A DNA stretch of 64,000 bases from Epiperipatus broadwayi (taxonomy: Eukaryota; Onychophora; Udeonychophora; Euonychophora; Peripatidae): assembly GCA_028023455.1 (NCBI GenBank), contig JAQFVV010000003.1, positions 830,001 through 894,000 on the forward strand. The letters are read 5' to 3'. The notes under the pieces are model-generated. The model worked only from the letters and a program-made list of their open reading frames with translations, was not told the DNA's origin and made no database searches. Positions 33,291-44,049 of the stretch are shown here, one piece after another (positions within the stretch are counted from its first letter, which is position 1; the number at the start of each line of letters is the position of its first letter). The position numbers and the translations under genes were made by a program.

Positions 33291-34980
33291 AGTGTTAGTG
33301 GCATAGTTGTAAATATCTATTAAAAAGTTCATACACATACATTCATTCTGATTTCAGGAAAACTCAACTAATATTTTAGTTGAGCTATCAAGCAAATGAG
33401 ATAAAAGACCATAGTGTTTCTTGATCTTAATCTGAGAGGCAAAAAGTCAATAAACTCACCAAACTGTTTGGTGCATGTTGGTGTGCAATTCTTCCCTGAT
33501 TGTATACTATATGAAAACATATGAAGTGGACATTAGCAATTTTCCATGCTCAATTTCTTTAAGACTCAAAGAGAAATCAAAGGGTCTCCATTGAGTTAAC
33601 AGAAAACTCTTTTCTAAAAATATTCATTTTAAAAAAGTCTGAAAATGTCAGTATTATACAAACCTTGATGAAAATCATTTAACTTTGAATATGAAAGCAA
33701 GCCAACAATGCTCTGATTCATTATATCATAGTACAGAGAAACTTATAAGATGACTGACTGGTTGATCATTTGGCCATAGGCATTTCAGAGTGTTTTTTTT
33801 TGTTTAATACTTTCAAAAGAAAAATAGTAATATTATTTATATAACATATTTGTAAAATATTTATTTTAAATCAAAAGAACTATATTATTATAATTATATT
33901 TTATTTGAAAATATTTAATTTTAAAAAGACAAGTCATAGAAACATAATTAGCATAAAGCAGAAACTGTTTTTACAGCCTAACAAGAGTTGCTCTCATAAA
34001 CACCAATAAAAGAAATTTTTTGTAAAATTTTTTTAATAATAATAAAGTTTACTTTTGAATTTTGAAACATAATTTTAATTGTTTACAATGTCTCAATAAA
34101 AATTTATTTCCATTTAAAAAATAAAATTCAAATAAATATTGTTCAATAATTTTTATGAATAGACAATGTCATGATTCAATATGAAAAGAGCAAATATTGT
34201 CAAAAGTGTCACTAGGCAATTTCAGATAAAAGTGGGAGTTAGTTAGGCTTTAATTGAGCTAAAAAAAATTTTTATATTTTTATTTTACAATCAGAGCATT
34301 AATTTTCACCTGGATATCCAGATTACTCTAGGACATTTGATTTCTTGTTAATAAATAGCTAAATATTATTAAATAATGAATTCTGGATGACAAGTTAGAT
34401 TGATTATGGGCCAACTATGTGATAAAAAAATTATAATCAAATCACAGATCCAAACCTTGAATTATTAAAATGGAAAAGCAATCATTGTGCTGCAATGACC
34501 CTTTAAATAATTTATAAAAATTGAACTGATAAAAAATATAATGAAGTTGAATATTTTCATAGCATATTATCATAATTAAATAATAATTTTAAAAATCAAT
34601 TTATTTAATTTGATGAAAATACTATGATCTTTGGTTTATAATTTTTTTTAATTATTACATCATATTGCAATATTTAGTAATAAAATCAATACAAAAAATG
34701 TATACCTGGATTTTCTAAAAGTCTTAAACATTTGAGCAGCATTTTGCCAATGAAATCAATTACCATTTAACAAAGGAAAAAATATATCCAAATAATTGAG
34801 TTCTTTTAAATATTCTCTTAACTACTTTTAGAATAAAAAATATTTATACATATAGATTAAAATTGACCTTTTATGCATCCAATATCTTTAATGTCAGATT
34901 AAAGAAATTGATTTTAATAAATTGTAACAATTTTTATAGTTATTTAATTATTTAAAAAAAGCAATTGAATAATACATAAA
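33291..34980. other. AT-rich sequence without recognised genes
   Basis: No ORF of note and no repeat family is recognised. A short hairpin (CACCAAACTGTTTGGTG) occurs near 33457. Confidence 0.55.
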
Positions 34981-34981
34981 G

Positions 34982-34987
34982 ACTTTT

Positions 34988-35021
<34 letters not shown>

Positions 35022-35038
35022 AAAAGTATTATATCAAT

Positions 35039-35075
<37 letters not shown>
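34982..35075. repeat. Two adjacent (AT)n palindromes
   Basis: ACTTTTCTT-(AT)14-AAGAAAAGT (34982-35027) is a perfect 46-bp palindrome. ATATT-(AT)n-AATAT (35040-35075) is a second one of 36 bp. The non-AT flanks of the first make it more than a plain microsatellite, and it could extrude as a cruciform. Confidence 0.7.
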
Positions 35076-35076
<1 letters not shown>

Positions 35077-35913
35077 TAAATACATGTACATTATCTATAC
35101 TAAGCTCAGACTTTCAGGCTCCCCATAGCTATCCACTCCATCTTAAACAAGTGACACACATGACCACATACATGTGATAAATATAATTCCATAAATATGT
35201 AATTAAATAAAGCAATATTAAATCTTCATACCTCATTAAAATGATTTTTTAAAGTTTTAAACATTACAACATTGATTGCCATCAAAATAGCATTTGTTTT
35301 TATACAAATACTAGTATTATACTCATTTTTACAATTTTAATATTTAAATTAGTGGTCAATTTTAATGCAGATATTTGTAATAGCTTAATATGTAAAGCTT
35401 ATTTTTTTAACAAAGACCTTTCTATGCAAATAAATAAATAATTTAATAAGGTTCTTCAAGTTTTGTTTTGTACATGGATATTAAGCTTTTAAAATATGGT
35501 TATATTATTCAAGTCTTAACATCAAATTGAGTGTAGGAATAGCATTTATATAACACTAATGTTGCCATATTGATGAAGTATTAGTTTCTGATGTTGAATA
35601 ATGTTCAAAATACATGCTGTGTTAAAATTTGTTAATCATTTTTATCAATGTAGTAATGTTTAAAAGTTTTAAAAAATGTCTAAGTGGTATATGAGAATTT
35701 AATTATATAGTCACCATTTATAAATTATTATCATTATTATTACATTTTGATTTACAAATGTCAAATTTTCTTCATGATAATGTTGACAACAACAATTTCA
35801 AATAATTACATTAACTGATTGGTAATAATTAGTATTATATTTATTTGAAGTAGTTGGTGTAAAGCATGTGATTTCAGAAAGTGATATATACTGAAAAAAG
35901 GATGAAGAAATAT

Positions 35914-35970
35914 GTCAGAGTGGCCAGTTAAAGACTGCTGGTTCAGCATAAAATGCAACTTGAGAGTTAT
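35914..35970 (+). repeat. tRNA-Leu/Ser-like fragment
   Basis: GTCAGAGTGGCCAGTTAAAG resembles the acceptor and D-arm of class II tRNAs (GTCAGNATGGCCGAGTGG type), and CTGCTGGTTCAGCA could be an anticodon arm. The 3' half with the T-arm is not recognisable, so this is at most a tRNA-derived SINE head or a tRNA pseudogene. Confidence 0.3.
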
Positions 35971-35993
35971 TTGTTCTAAGAGTGTATGACCAA

Positions 35994-36091
35994 ATAGAAT
36001 TTTTAAATATATATATATATGTAATCAAAGAATCTGATATTAATAGAATTTTTAAATATATATATATATGTAATCAAAGAATCTGATATTA
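35994..36091. repeat. Exact tandem duplication of a 49-bp (AT)n unit
   Basis: Two consecutive 49-nt units are identical (ATAGAATTTTTAAAT, (AT)n, GTAATCAAAGAATCTGATATTA). Lack of divergence shows that the duplication is recent. Confidence 0.85.
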
Positions 36092-36759
36092 ATTGAAAGA
36101 AAGATCATTTGATTTGATTCTTTTTTGAGACATCAAATAAATTGAGCAGAACAAATTCCTAATATTAATTCAATATATCTTTTGTTGCTGCAATTATTTT
36201 AACTAGGTGATTATTCATGTGGGAAATAAACATGAATTTATAGTCAACAACATTTTTGAACCAGTGTGATGAGTTTATTAGGTTTTACTTCTTGAGTGTA
36301 AAACAGTGAAAGAACAATGTTCTTTTTCTTAGTTGCTTGATAGTTTGTAATTAAAACATCAATTGATTTTTATGAAGGCAAGTTGAATATAAGTTTAAAC
36401 CATGATCCTCATTTCTAAGAGGATATAAAATAATCAGCCATCATAGCAGCTGGTGATCAAAAGTAAAATTTGCAACAAATTTCTTTATTGAAGACTTGGG
36501 TTTTTTTTCAATGGTTATTTTTATTTAGTTTAATACAACTATAGTTTCCTTTCAAAAGAAGGAAGATTACATAAATGAGAAGAACTGTTTAATATTAAAT
36601 AATTCATTGTAAGTTATGAAATTAGAAAAGAAATTAAAGACAAGATTACTATTTTACTATAAAATCACAAATATTGGAATCACAAGGTGAGATTTATTAT
36701 AAAAAAGTATAAGAACAAGTACTGAAATATACTTATATATTATATACAAAAAGGTAAGA
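36092..36759. other. AT-rich sequence without recognised genes
   Basis: No ORF or repeat is recognised between the duplication and the + strand LINE. Confidence 0.5.
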
Positions 36760-39140
36760 TTAGGTACATAATGAAATGTATAAAATGCAGATAATTAAGG
36801 TTTATGAACCAATAGATTCTCTTTGTGATGAAGAAATAGTGATATAACATGATTTTAATCACATCAAATAACATTTTTCAATTGCCATAGGAGACTTTAT
36901 TCTAAAACTGAAAAATGAGAAATGTGAAATGATGCAGGATACCCTTTAATGGATATGTAGACAGAAATCAAAGAAGAAATAGATGTAAAATATATGGAAA
37001 ATGAAAAGCATATATTACAATTTTAAAAAGAAAATCAAGGCAGAAATTTGAAAATAAAAGCATTAATTTAGCCTATATTTTGATCAACAGAAAATATGCA
37101 TTGAAAGATTGTAATGTAATGATACAAAGCTAAAAGACAAGAAGCTATCAAGAAAAAATAGTTATTTTTAACTTTCAAAAATATTTCCATGGTTAGAACC
37201 TCCAAATTATTTTTAAAATATTAACAGGCTACAAATGTCTGATTAAAATTTAAGAAAATTCAATCTTAAGAATAGCAGGTACAAAAAAGCAGCTATTCAT
37301 CAATAAATTTTTAACTAAAACAAGAAATTATAAAGAAATGAAGAAATATAAAAATACTTAAGAAAAAATTAAATATCTGGAGTTTTGTTAAATGGTATGA
37401 AAAAGAATTAATGATGATATAAAAAAAAAAAACAAATATCAATTGGGAATAATAGCTATAAAAAATATCAATAGTCTCAAAAGTAAATATAATATTTTAA
37501 TGTTGGAAGGAACATTTTTTCAATAATCAGAAGAAATGATAGCACTTTTACTAAAAAAGGATAAGACATCATGAAAAATATGAAAAAATTATACAAAGAA
37601 CTAGAGAATAATAAATAAATTAACCTCTACAATTACATCTTCTGAACTGCCAAATATTTTAAATGAAAATATGAGACATGCAATTAAATCAATAAAAAAA
37701 GCCCAGAAAATGATATTATTATTACTAAAATCTTAAAAGAAACAGATGAAGAAATAAAGAAATTAATAGCAAACTGTATACCAAATGTTTATATAATAAA
37801 AACATACCAAATGATTGGAAGAATGTATTAATAATATTGATATTTAAGAAAAATAGAAAAAATAAATTACAGACTTGTCAGTGTTTTACCAGTTCTATAT
37901 AAAATCTTTACTAAAATCATCATTTACATAAAAAATTTGGATTCAAACTAATCAAAAAAATAAGATGGATATAACAGTTGTTTTAGCATAGCAGATCATA
38001 CTCAAATATTAAGAAAAGTTATAGACAGGACCAATAAATATGAATTACCATTATGCTTTGGATTTGTACATTATGAAAAGACATTAGGTTCTATAAGCAT
38101 TGCTAATTAAAATTGTAAACTATCAAGATACAGATTCAAGATATTGTCAAATTTTGAGGAATATTATTCATTAAAATGCAATATCAATTATTAAATTACA
38201 TGGTAACTTTAGGAAAATGAAAATTAATTATGGTATACAATATAGTGATTTTATGGCTTTAAAACTTTTTACTAGTCAAGCATTGGTGGTCGAGAGATCA
38301 GCACAGCTACCTTACAAGCAGTTGTCCTGGGTTAGCGGTTTCGCTTCCCGGGCGATGCTATGACACATGAAAAAAAAAACTTTTTACTACTATTTTACAG
38401 GAAATATTTTGAGTATTAAAATTGAAAACTAAAGAAATAAAAATAAATGGAGAGTATTTAAGTCAACTGGATATTATCATTGATATAGTTGTCTTTGAAA
38501 ATAATGCTTCAGAACTTCAGTAAAAGATATGAATTATCAGATGAAAATAATAAAATAGGTGTAATAATCAATGCTAAAAATCTAAAATAATATTTTTATT
38601 TTTTTTTATATGAAAAGAAAATAAATATGGGCAATAATGAATTAGAGTAAGTCTGGTTTAAATTATTAATACATATATGGACAGTGTGCTTTTTTGTAGA
38701 AATAATTTAGTTTTTTAAAAATATGACTTTGAGAAAAAAAAGATTTGAATTGATGTGTTTTCTAACACATGTATCTGATATGTGGAAATTTAACAGAAAA
38801 GCAATGAAGAGACTTCAAATTACTAGAAGTAATAAAGAGGAATCAAAAATGAGATGCATAGATGAAATAATGAACAGGTACTATTGATATAATTGAAAGA
38901 ATTAAGAAGCTGAATTATTGTTACCCTGGATATGATCCTAAAAAGATGACAATATAAGGACACATGAAATCTTAAATTGTATCCCAAGGGATTGTAAAGA
39001 TTTAGAAATAAATTATATGTGAAATAGATAGATGAGACAAAAAAAGTTTTCTGGAAGAATGTAACGAAGTAAAGTCAGAAAAAAACTAGATCAAATTTGG
39101 AGAGACCTTTGTTATAAAGTAGTTCAATAATAGTTAAAAT
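36760..39140 (+). pseudogene. RTE-type LINE, 5'-truncated and broken
   Basis: Translation in shifting frames gives the RTE polyprotein in order. At 36790-36920 is VYEPIDSLCDEE and then IAIGDF of the endonuclease. At 37740-37860 are DEEIKKLIANC and NDWKNVLIIL. At 37860-37930 is YRLVSVLPVLYKIFTKII. At 38020-38090 is TNKYELPLCFGFVHYEK (normally DYEKAFD). At 38220-38275 is YGIQYSDFMALKLFT, resumed after an insertion and followed by KEIKINGEYLSQLDIIIDIV at about 38435, where the family has FADD; the catalytic aspartate pair is lost. At 39095-39125 is QIWRDLCYKVVQ. Numerous stops make it non-functional. A retroposed tRNA-like sequence interrupts it at 38275-38375. It lies in the opposite orientation to the LINE at 29.6-33.3 kb and is a separate insertion. 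Confidence 0.85.
38261..38389 (+). mobile_element. Retroposed tRNA-Gly-like sequence with target duplication
   Basis: The insert (38275-38375) starts GTCAA, then GCATTGGTGGT... and CAGCTACCTTACAAGCAGTTG, very close to tRNA-Gly(UCC) (CTGCCTTCCAAGCAGTTG) but with UAC where UCC should be. The T-arm stem CCTGGG/CCCGGG is present, but its loop has about 15 nt instead of 7. The insert ends in an A run. It is flanked on both sides by the exact 14-bp duplication AAAACTTTTTACTA (38261-38274 and 38376-38389), and the LINE reading frame continues across it. This is the signature of LINE-driven retroposition. It is either a tRNA pseudogene or a short tRNA-derived SINE. It is not a working tRNA. Confidence 0.85.
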
Positions 39141-40563
39141 GATATTGATGATGTAACTAAATGTAAATTTTTAAGATGGAACAAAGTGCTATCTATGGAG
39201 CTAAATATAAAAACTGATATTTTATTTAGGAAGTCTCTATTATAATTAACTACTGAAAAACAAATTAAGACACAAACATCATTGAACCTTACTTAAAATA
39301 TTTTTTTTTTACTTTTTCATTAGATGGACTCAATTCAAATCCACATCTGTTAATTAATAATTCAATATTGAACAGATTTTTATATCTTTAGAAATCTGTT
39401 TACTTATAAATTATCAGTTTGTTTGGTTTTGCAGATTAATGAAAAAGTAGGAACTTTTGAAATCATAGTCCAGTATACTTTTATCTCATTACTGAATTTT
39501 CAAAAATTAGATGAATTATATGCTGGTAAATATAATTTATAATTGATATATGCAAACATGAGTATCAAACATATGTTTATCACTATATGTGTGCATATAT
39601 ATTCACAATTTCTGCAAAATTCTAATTTAATGAGAAATAAATTGATTTTTTTTTTAAAAAAATAAAATAAATAAAAGCAAATTAATTAGATTTAGAATTT
39701 AATCACAAATTGTCATTTGTAATAAAAGATTAATTGAATTCTTTATTAATTCGGAATGTTATTTTAATTAAAGTTATATAAATAAATAGTTTCAAATTAA
39801 ATTTATACATGTGTGGATATTAAATGATCTGCTAGGAGTTTTTGATAAAGTGTACTGGGGTTTAAGTAAACATTTGATTATCATTAATGATAATTTAATA
39901 TTGATTTTTATCTAACAATATAACAAAATTCTATAACACTTATGTTTCAGCAGCTTAAGCAATATATATTTGTCCTCATATATGTATATGTCTCAATTTT
40001 GCTTTTATATATTCATCTAAAATATGTCTAGTTGTTTATGTATTTTTTTCACAAATTCCTTGCATGGTGGCATAAATTATGATAAAAAGTGTTAAATAAT
40101 AAGATACTGTCACTATTGATAATTAAATGTTATTTGGCTGTAGCACTCTATTGATTGGTTATATCATAGGCTTTTCAACAAGTGATTCAATATATATATA
40201 TATAATCTTAAATATGTTTTCTTTCTTAATATAAATATAAATGTTGTTTATATTTAATCAAGATTTTTTTATTTCTAAATAAATTATATACTAAACAAAA
40301 ATACATTGTTATGATCATATTACTATTAATATATAATGAGTATATTTTTTTAAATTCTTATATATAATTATTGACATAAAAAATAACATTACATATATAT
40401 TTTATATGTGCAATTGCTAAAAATTGTAAAATAAGTATAAGGTTTTTTTTATTCATCAGCTTTTAGTTTTTCCAGTTTTTCATCCAATTATTTGGTAATA
40501 AATGGATATCTGTCTATTCTTAGCTTAAAACTAAAACTAAAAAAGAAACTCATAAATACTCAC
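39141..40563. other. AT-rich, probably intronic sequence
   Basis: No ORF or repeat family is recognised. It precedes the 84-bp exon on the genome map and would be the intron downstream of it on the minus strand. Confidence 0.45.
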
Positions 40564-40647
40564 CAAATAGAGGTTTTCGTGCTCTTTCTTTCTGTTTCTC
40601 TGTGAAGATGCCGTTGCTCTGCAGCAGGGTATTTAAGATTGTTTTAC
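40564..40647 (-). CDS. Internal coding exon of an unidentified host gene
   Basis: On the minus strand TTTTATATAG precedes and GTGAGTAT follows an 84-nt segment. This gives a textbook acceptor and donor. Only one frame is open: two bases (GT) finish a codon, then 27 codons, then one base (phase 1 in, phase 1 out). The peptide starts KTILNTLLQSNGIFTEKQ and ends KERARKPLF. The other two frames stop within the first 15 nt. The segment is about 43% GC with CpG, in surroundings near 20-25%. I do not recognise the protein, and no membrane segment or known motif is evident. The symmetrical phase makes it a possible cassette exon. It is the best evidence for a host gene in the window. Confidence 0.7.
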
Positions 40648-40929
40648 CTATATAAAAAGAAAGAAACAAGCGTAATATGAACTTAAAAACTATAGTTATT
40701 TTTTGATTAATTTTCAAACATTGAATGTAGTTTTAATATTAAAATAGTTATATTTTTTGATAAAATTCAAGTTACACTTGAGTCGTATTAAATGTTCTCA
40801 TTCATGATATTATGAAATATAAGTCTGTAGTGTTAATTGGTCAGAATGCACTTTTTTTGGATAAATAATTTAATATATTATAAAGTTTCTTTAACAATTA
40901 ATATAAATAATTGCAACTCCTTATTAATC

Positions 40930-41011
40930 TTTAATATAAAATAATTAAGTAGGTATTTTTATTTTAAGATTTTAATATAAAATAATTAAGTTGTCATTTT
41001 TATTTTAAGAC
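40930..41011. repeat. Tandem duplication of a 41-bp AT-rich unit
   Basis: TTTAATATAAAATAATTAAG...TTTTTATTTTAAGA occurs at 40930-40970 and again at 40971-41011 with only three or four differences. Confidence 0.75.
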
Positions 41012-43315
41012 AATTGTTCAATCTGAAAATGAAGCAAACTTAACATTCAGTATATATATATTACCAATTTGTTGAACAAATGTGTGTTAATTCGATGAAA
41101 TGATAAAAATAAATAAAATAATGTTTATATGTTGATTTGCAATATTTTTTAATATTACAGTTTTTATTACTATTGTTTAATATTATTACCATTTGACATC
41201 GTATTTATTATATTTATATATAGAGCTTTATAATGTAAAATAATATAATTATATATAGAAGGTGATAGAGAATACATTTTTGATGGAATTTATTAGGCTA
41301 AATATTGAAAAACTAAAATATAAAAGGAGTTTACTTGGATTATTTATATTTGTATAAATATTTAAATCAGTATATTCTCAAAATCAATCAAAATAAATGA
41401 TATCTGATGCTTTATGTAATTCTTTGATGAATCTCAGTCCCAAGATATTCAAATTTAATATTAATTATGAAGAGGCATTTTATTATTTAGTAAAATGGAA
41501 ATAGATAAGACAGGTATGCTTAAATCCTTTTGATAGTTTTTAAAAAAGTATTTAATTATATAATACCTGTCATTATACACCTGGTTTATAAGTTACTGAT
41601 GATCAAACTGTGTACTCTGTACTAAAGTTTCTTCAGAGCATTAGTTATATTTTTAGATATATTATCTAACTTTACAATGCTAATGAAAAAGCTATAATAT
41701 ATGAAACATAGACTTTATTTGTTTTAACCTACAATATAGCCATGATATCAAGTGACATTTTTAAATTTGAAGGGCTATTTTCCAAACTATAGTTTGAACT
41801 ATTTCATATTTCTAATAGCTCTTTCTTTTATAGTGTCATCTCACCAAATATGCTAACCATAACTATTCTTACTTAACTCAACATAAAAGGAAAAATATTT
41901 CTATATGTGAGAATCAAATTAAAATGAAAATAAGCCATGTCTATTAATCATCATCATGATCATAAATATATATCCTATATGATTTATCATAGTATATTCA
42001 TTACTATAAATTTGTAATTTCAGATAAACACTTGGGCATTGAGTCAAATCATCTCTGAATCAGATCAGCACATTAAAATTATATAATAGCTTTAGGAAAA
42101 TTATTATTTTTCCCTAAGCACTACAAGGCTAAAAGATGATGGTTTGGCTTATGTTTTAGTGGTTCTTAATAAGTCATACTGAAAAAGATAAATGTATAAA
42201 GTTGTCTTCCTATCATTGTAATGAAGATTTTTGTACTTCTTTAGTAGCTAGGGTTTATAATAAAAAACAGCCAATGAACTTTGCTGTTTTTTTTTTCACT
42301 TGTCCAATTTCACTCTCTATCTGACTGAAAGTTGACAGTTATGATGTGGTGAATAGTGGCTGATGTTTGATTTGATGATCTGAGTTGAACTGTTCTAATT
42401 ATTTTTATATTTGATTCTTTATATTATTTTTTATAACTCTTCAATTTCCAACTTCTCTTTTTACTTAAAACATATCTTCTACAAGTCAGAAGCTAATATA
42501 TTCATTTGCATGAGATATTTTTTCAAAAATAATTCTGACTCCTTTTATCTCATTTTCTACATCTTAATTACTTATTGCTTTTATAAATATCAAGTTATGT
42601 TTGTTTCAAATGATATTTTGCCAAAATTTTAAATATTTATACAAATTTTAAAAATATACATGAATAAGAATTTTTCCATTTTTAACATTTTCATTTTAGA
42701 GTCATAACAAATATGGCCATATTTTACCATTCTTCTTATCAGTTAGGTGTTTTTAAAAATAGATGATTAGCAATTCACTTTCCAACTAATAAAATCCCTC
42801 TCTACATGCTAAGTCTATGTGTTTTTATGAAAACTGATGCTCTGATCAGTAGTTTTCACATGTAGACATAATAAAGTTTATATCTTTTACAGCACTTACA
42901 TTATTGGCAAATCTATAAAAATTATTTTATTTTTAGCCTTCAACAATTTTAAAAATCACCTATATATTCCTCTAAATGTCAGAGTCAAGATGCAGTCAAC
43001 AACAAAAAAATTATTCAATGCTGCAGCTTTTGCCTAAATATGTTCATTTTTAGTGTCATATACTTCTACACGACATATGTGAATGTTTGTTTTAATTAAA
43101 TTTTATTTAATATTTATAATCATATTTCTAAACACTGTCTATTTTTTATATTTATTTAAATTATATTATTGTATCAACATTGAGTTCCATTTGGATACTA
43201 ATCACAGTAAATAAAAAGTTAATATAAAAAAATTAAAAGACTCACATTTAATATTGTAATATAATCAAATATGTAATAAATACTCACAGAGCATTACTGC
43301 TGCCTTAAGAAATTA
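41012..43315. other. AT-rich, probably intronic sequence
   Basis: No gene or repeat family is recognised. The 73-codon + ORF at 42411-42632 is Phe/Tyr/Ile-rich and not supported. Confidence 0.5.
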
Positions 43316-43319
43316 TTGT

Positions 43320-44049
43320 TGTAGAAATAAGAGATTAAAAAATTCTAACAGAATAGCTTTGTTTCAAAAAGATCAGTTTTATAAAGATTATTTGCATGTT
43401 GGTTATTCTGATAAATTTGTTAAAAGTATTTTATCTAATAGTAATAATGTTTGTAATGATGTAAAAGGACAAAGAAAAATATGATTTTATTTCTTTGCCC
43501 GTTAAATTGTCTTATTATAAAGTCATATTCCACAATAGTAATTTGTTTGGAAATAAGAAAATTGCTTGGAAAAGGGATATTACTTTGAGTAATTTACTAA
43601 ATAATACAAATAAGCTAATGCACATGCACTTGGTAGATGTTTATAAAAACATTGCACGTTATATAAAATAAATGTCTTATTTAATTAATACAAAGGAAAT
43701 TTTTGATAGGTCATTCCTGGAGTAATATATATTATCCCTTGTTTTTGTAAGAAGGTATATTATATAGGTCAGAATAGTTTGAATTTAAATGAAAGAATAA
43801 GGAAATATAAAAGTAGGATTAGAAATAAATATCTTAGTTTTGCTTTATACATCTGTGAAAAAGATACAGGTTCACACTATTAATTTTGATAAAGTTAAGC
43901 TTGTCTTCTTTGAGAAAAATGAAATAAAAAGAAGAAATAAGAAAACTTTATTATTAAAAATTTGTGATTCTGAAGCAATTAACTTATTTAAAAGTTTTTT
44001 GAATATTAAGGGTCTATGGGAGATAAGTGGAACTGTGGATAATGTTTAG
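43320..44049 (+). pseudogene. Penelope-like element 3' part with GIY-YIG endonuclease
   Basis: Upstream, translated pieces give ISLPVKLSYYKVIFHNSN and FGNKKIAWKRDITLSNLLNN, which match the RT-endonuclease linker of Penelope-like elements. At 43719 a frame reads GVIYIIPCFCKKVYYIGQNS with LNERIRKYKSRIRNKYL after it, the GIY-YIG endonuclease core with its Cys residues. A frame change near 43840 leads into TINFDKVKLVFFEKNEIKRR and CDSEAINLFKSF, the domain end (to 44049). The catalytic Tyr pair is recognisable. The reverse transcriptase proper is missing, so this is a 5'-truncated, frame-shifted copy. Confidence 0.75.

Noticed and set aside
42411-42632. 73-codon + ORF
   Set aside because: Biased composition (Phe, Tyr, Ile) typical of AT-rich non-coding DNA.
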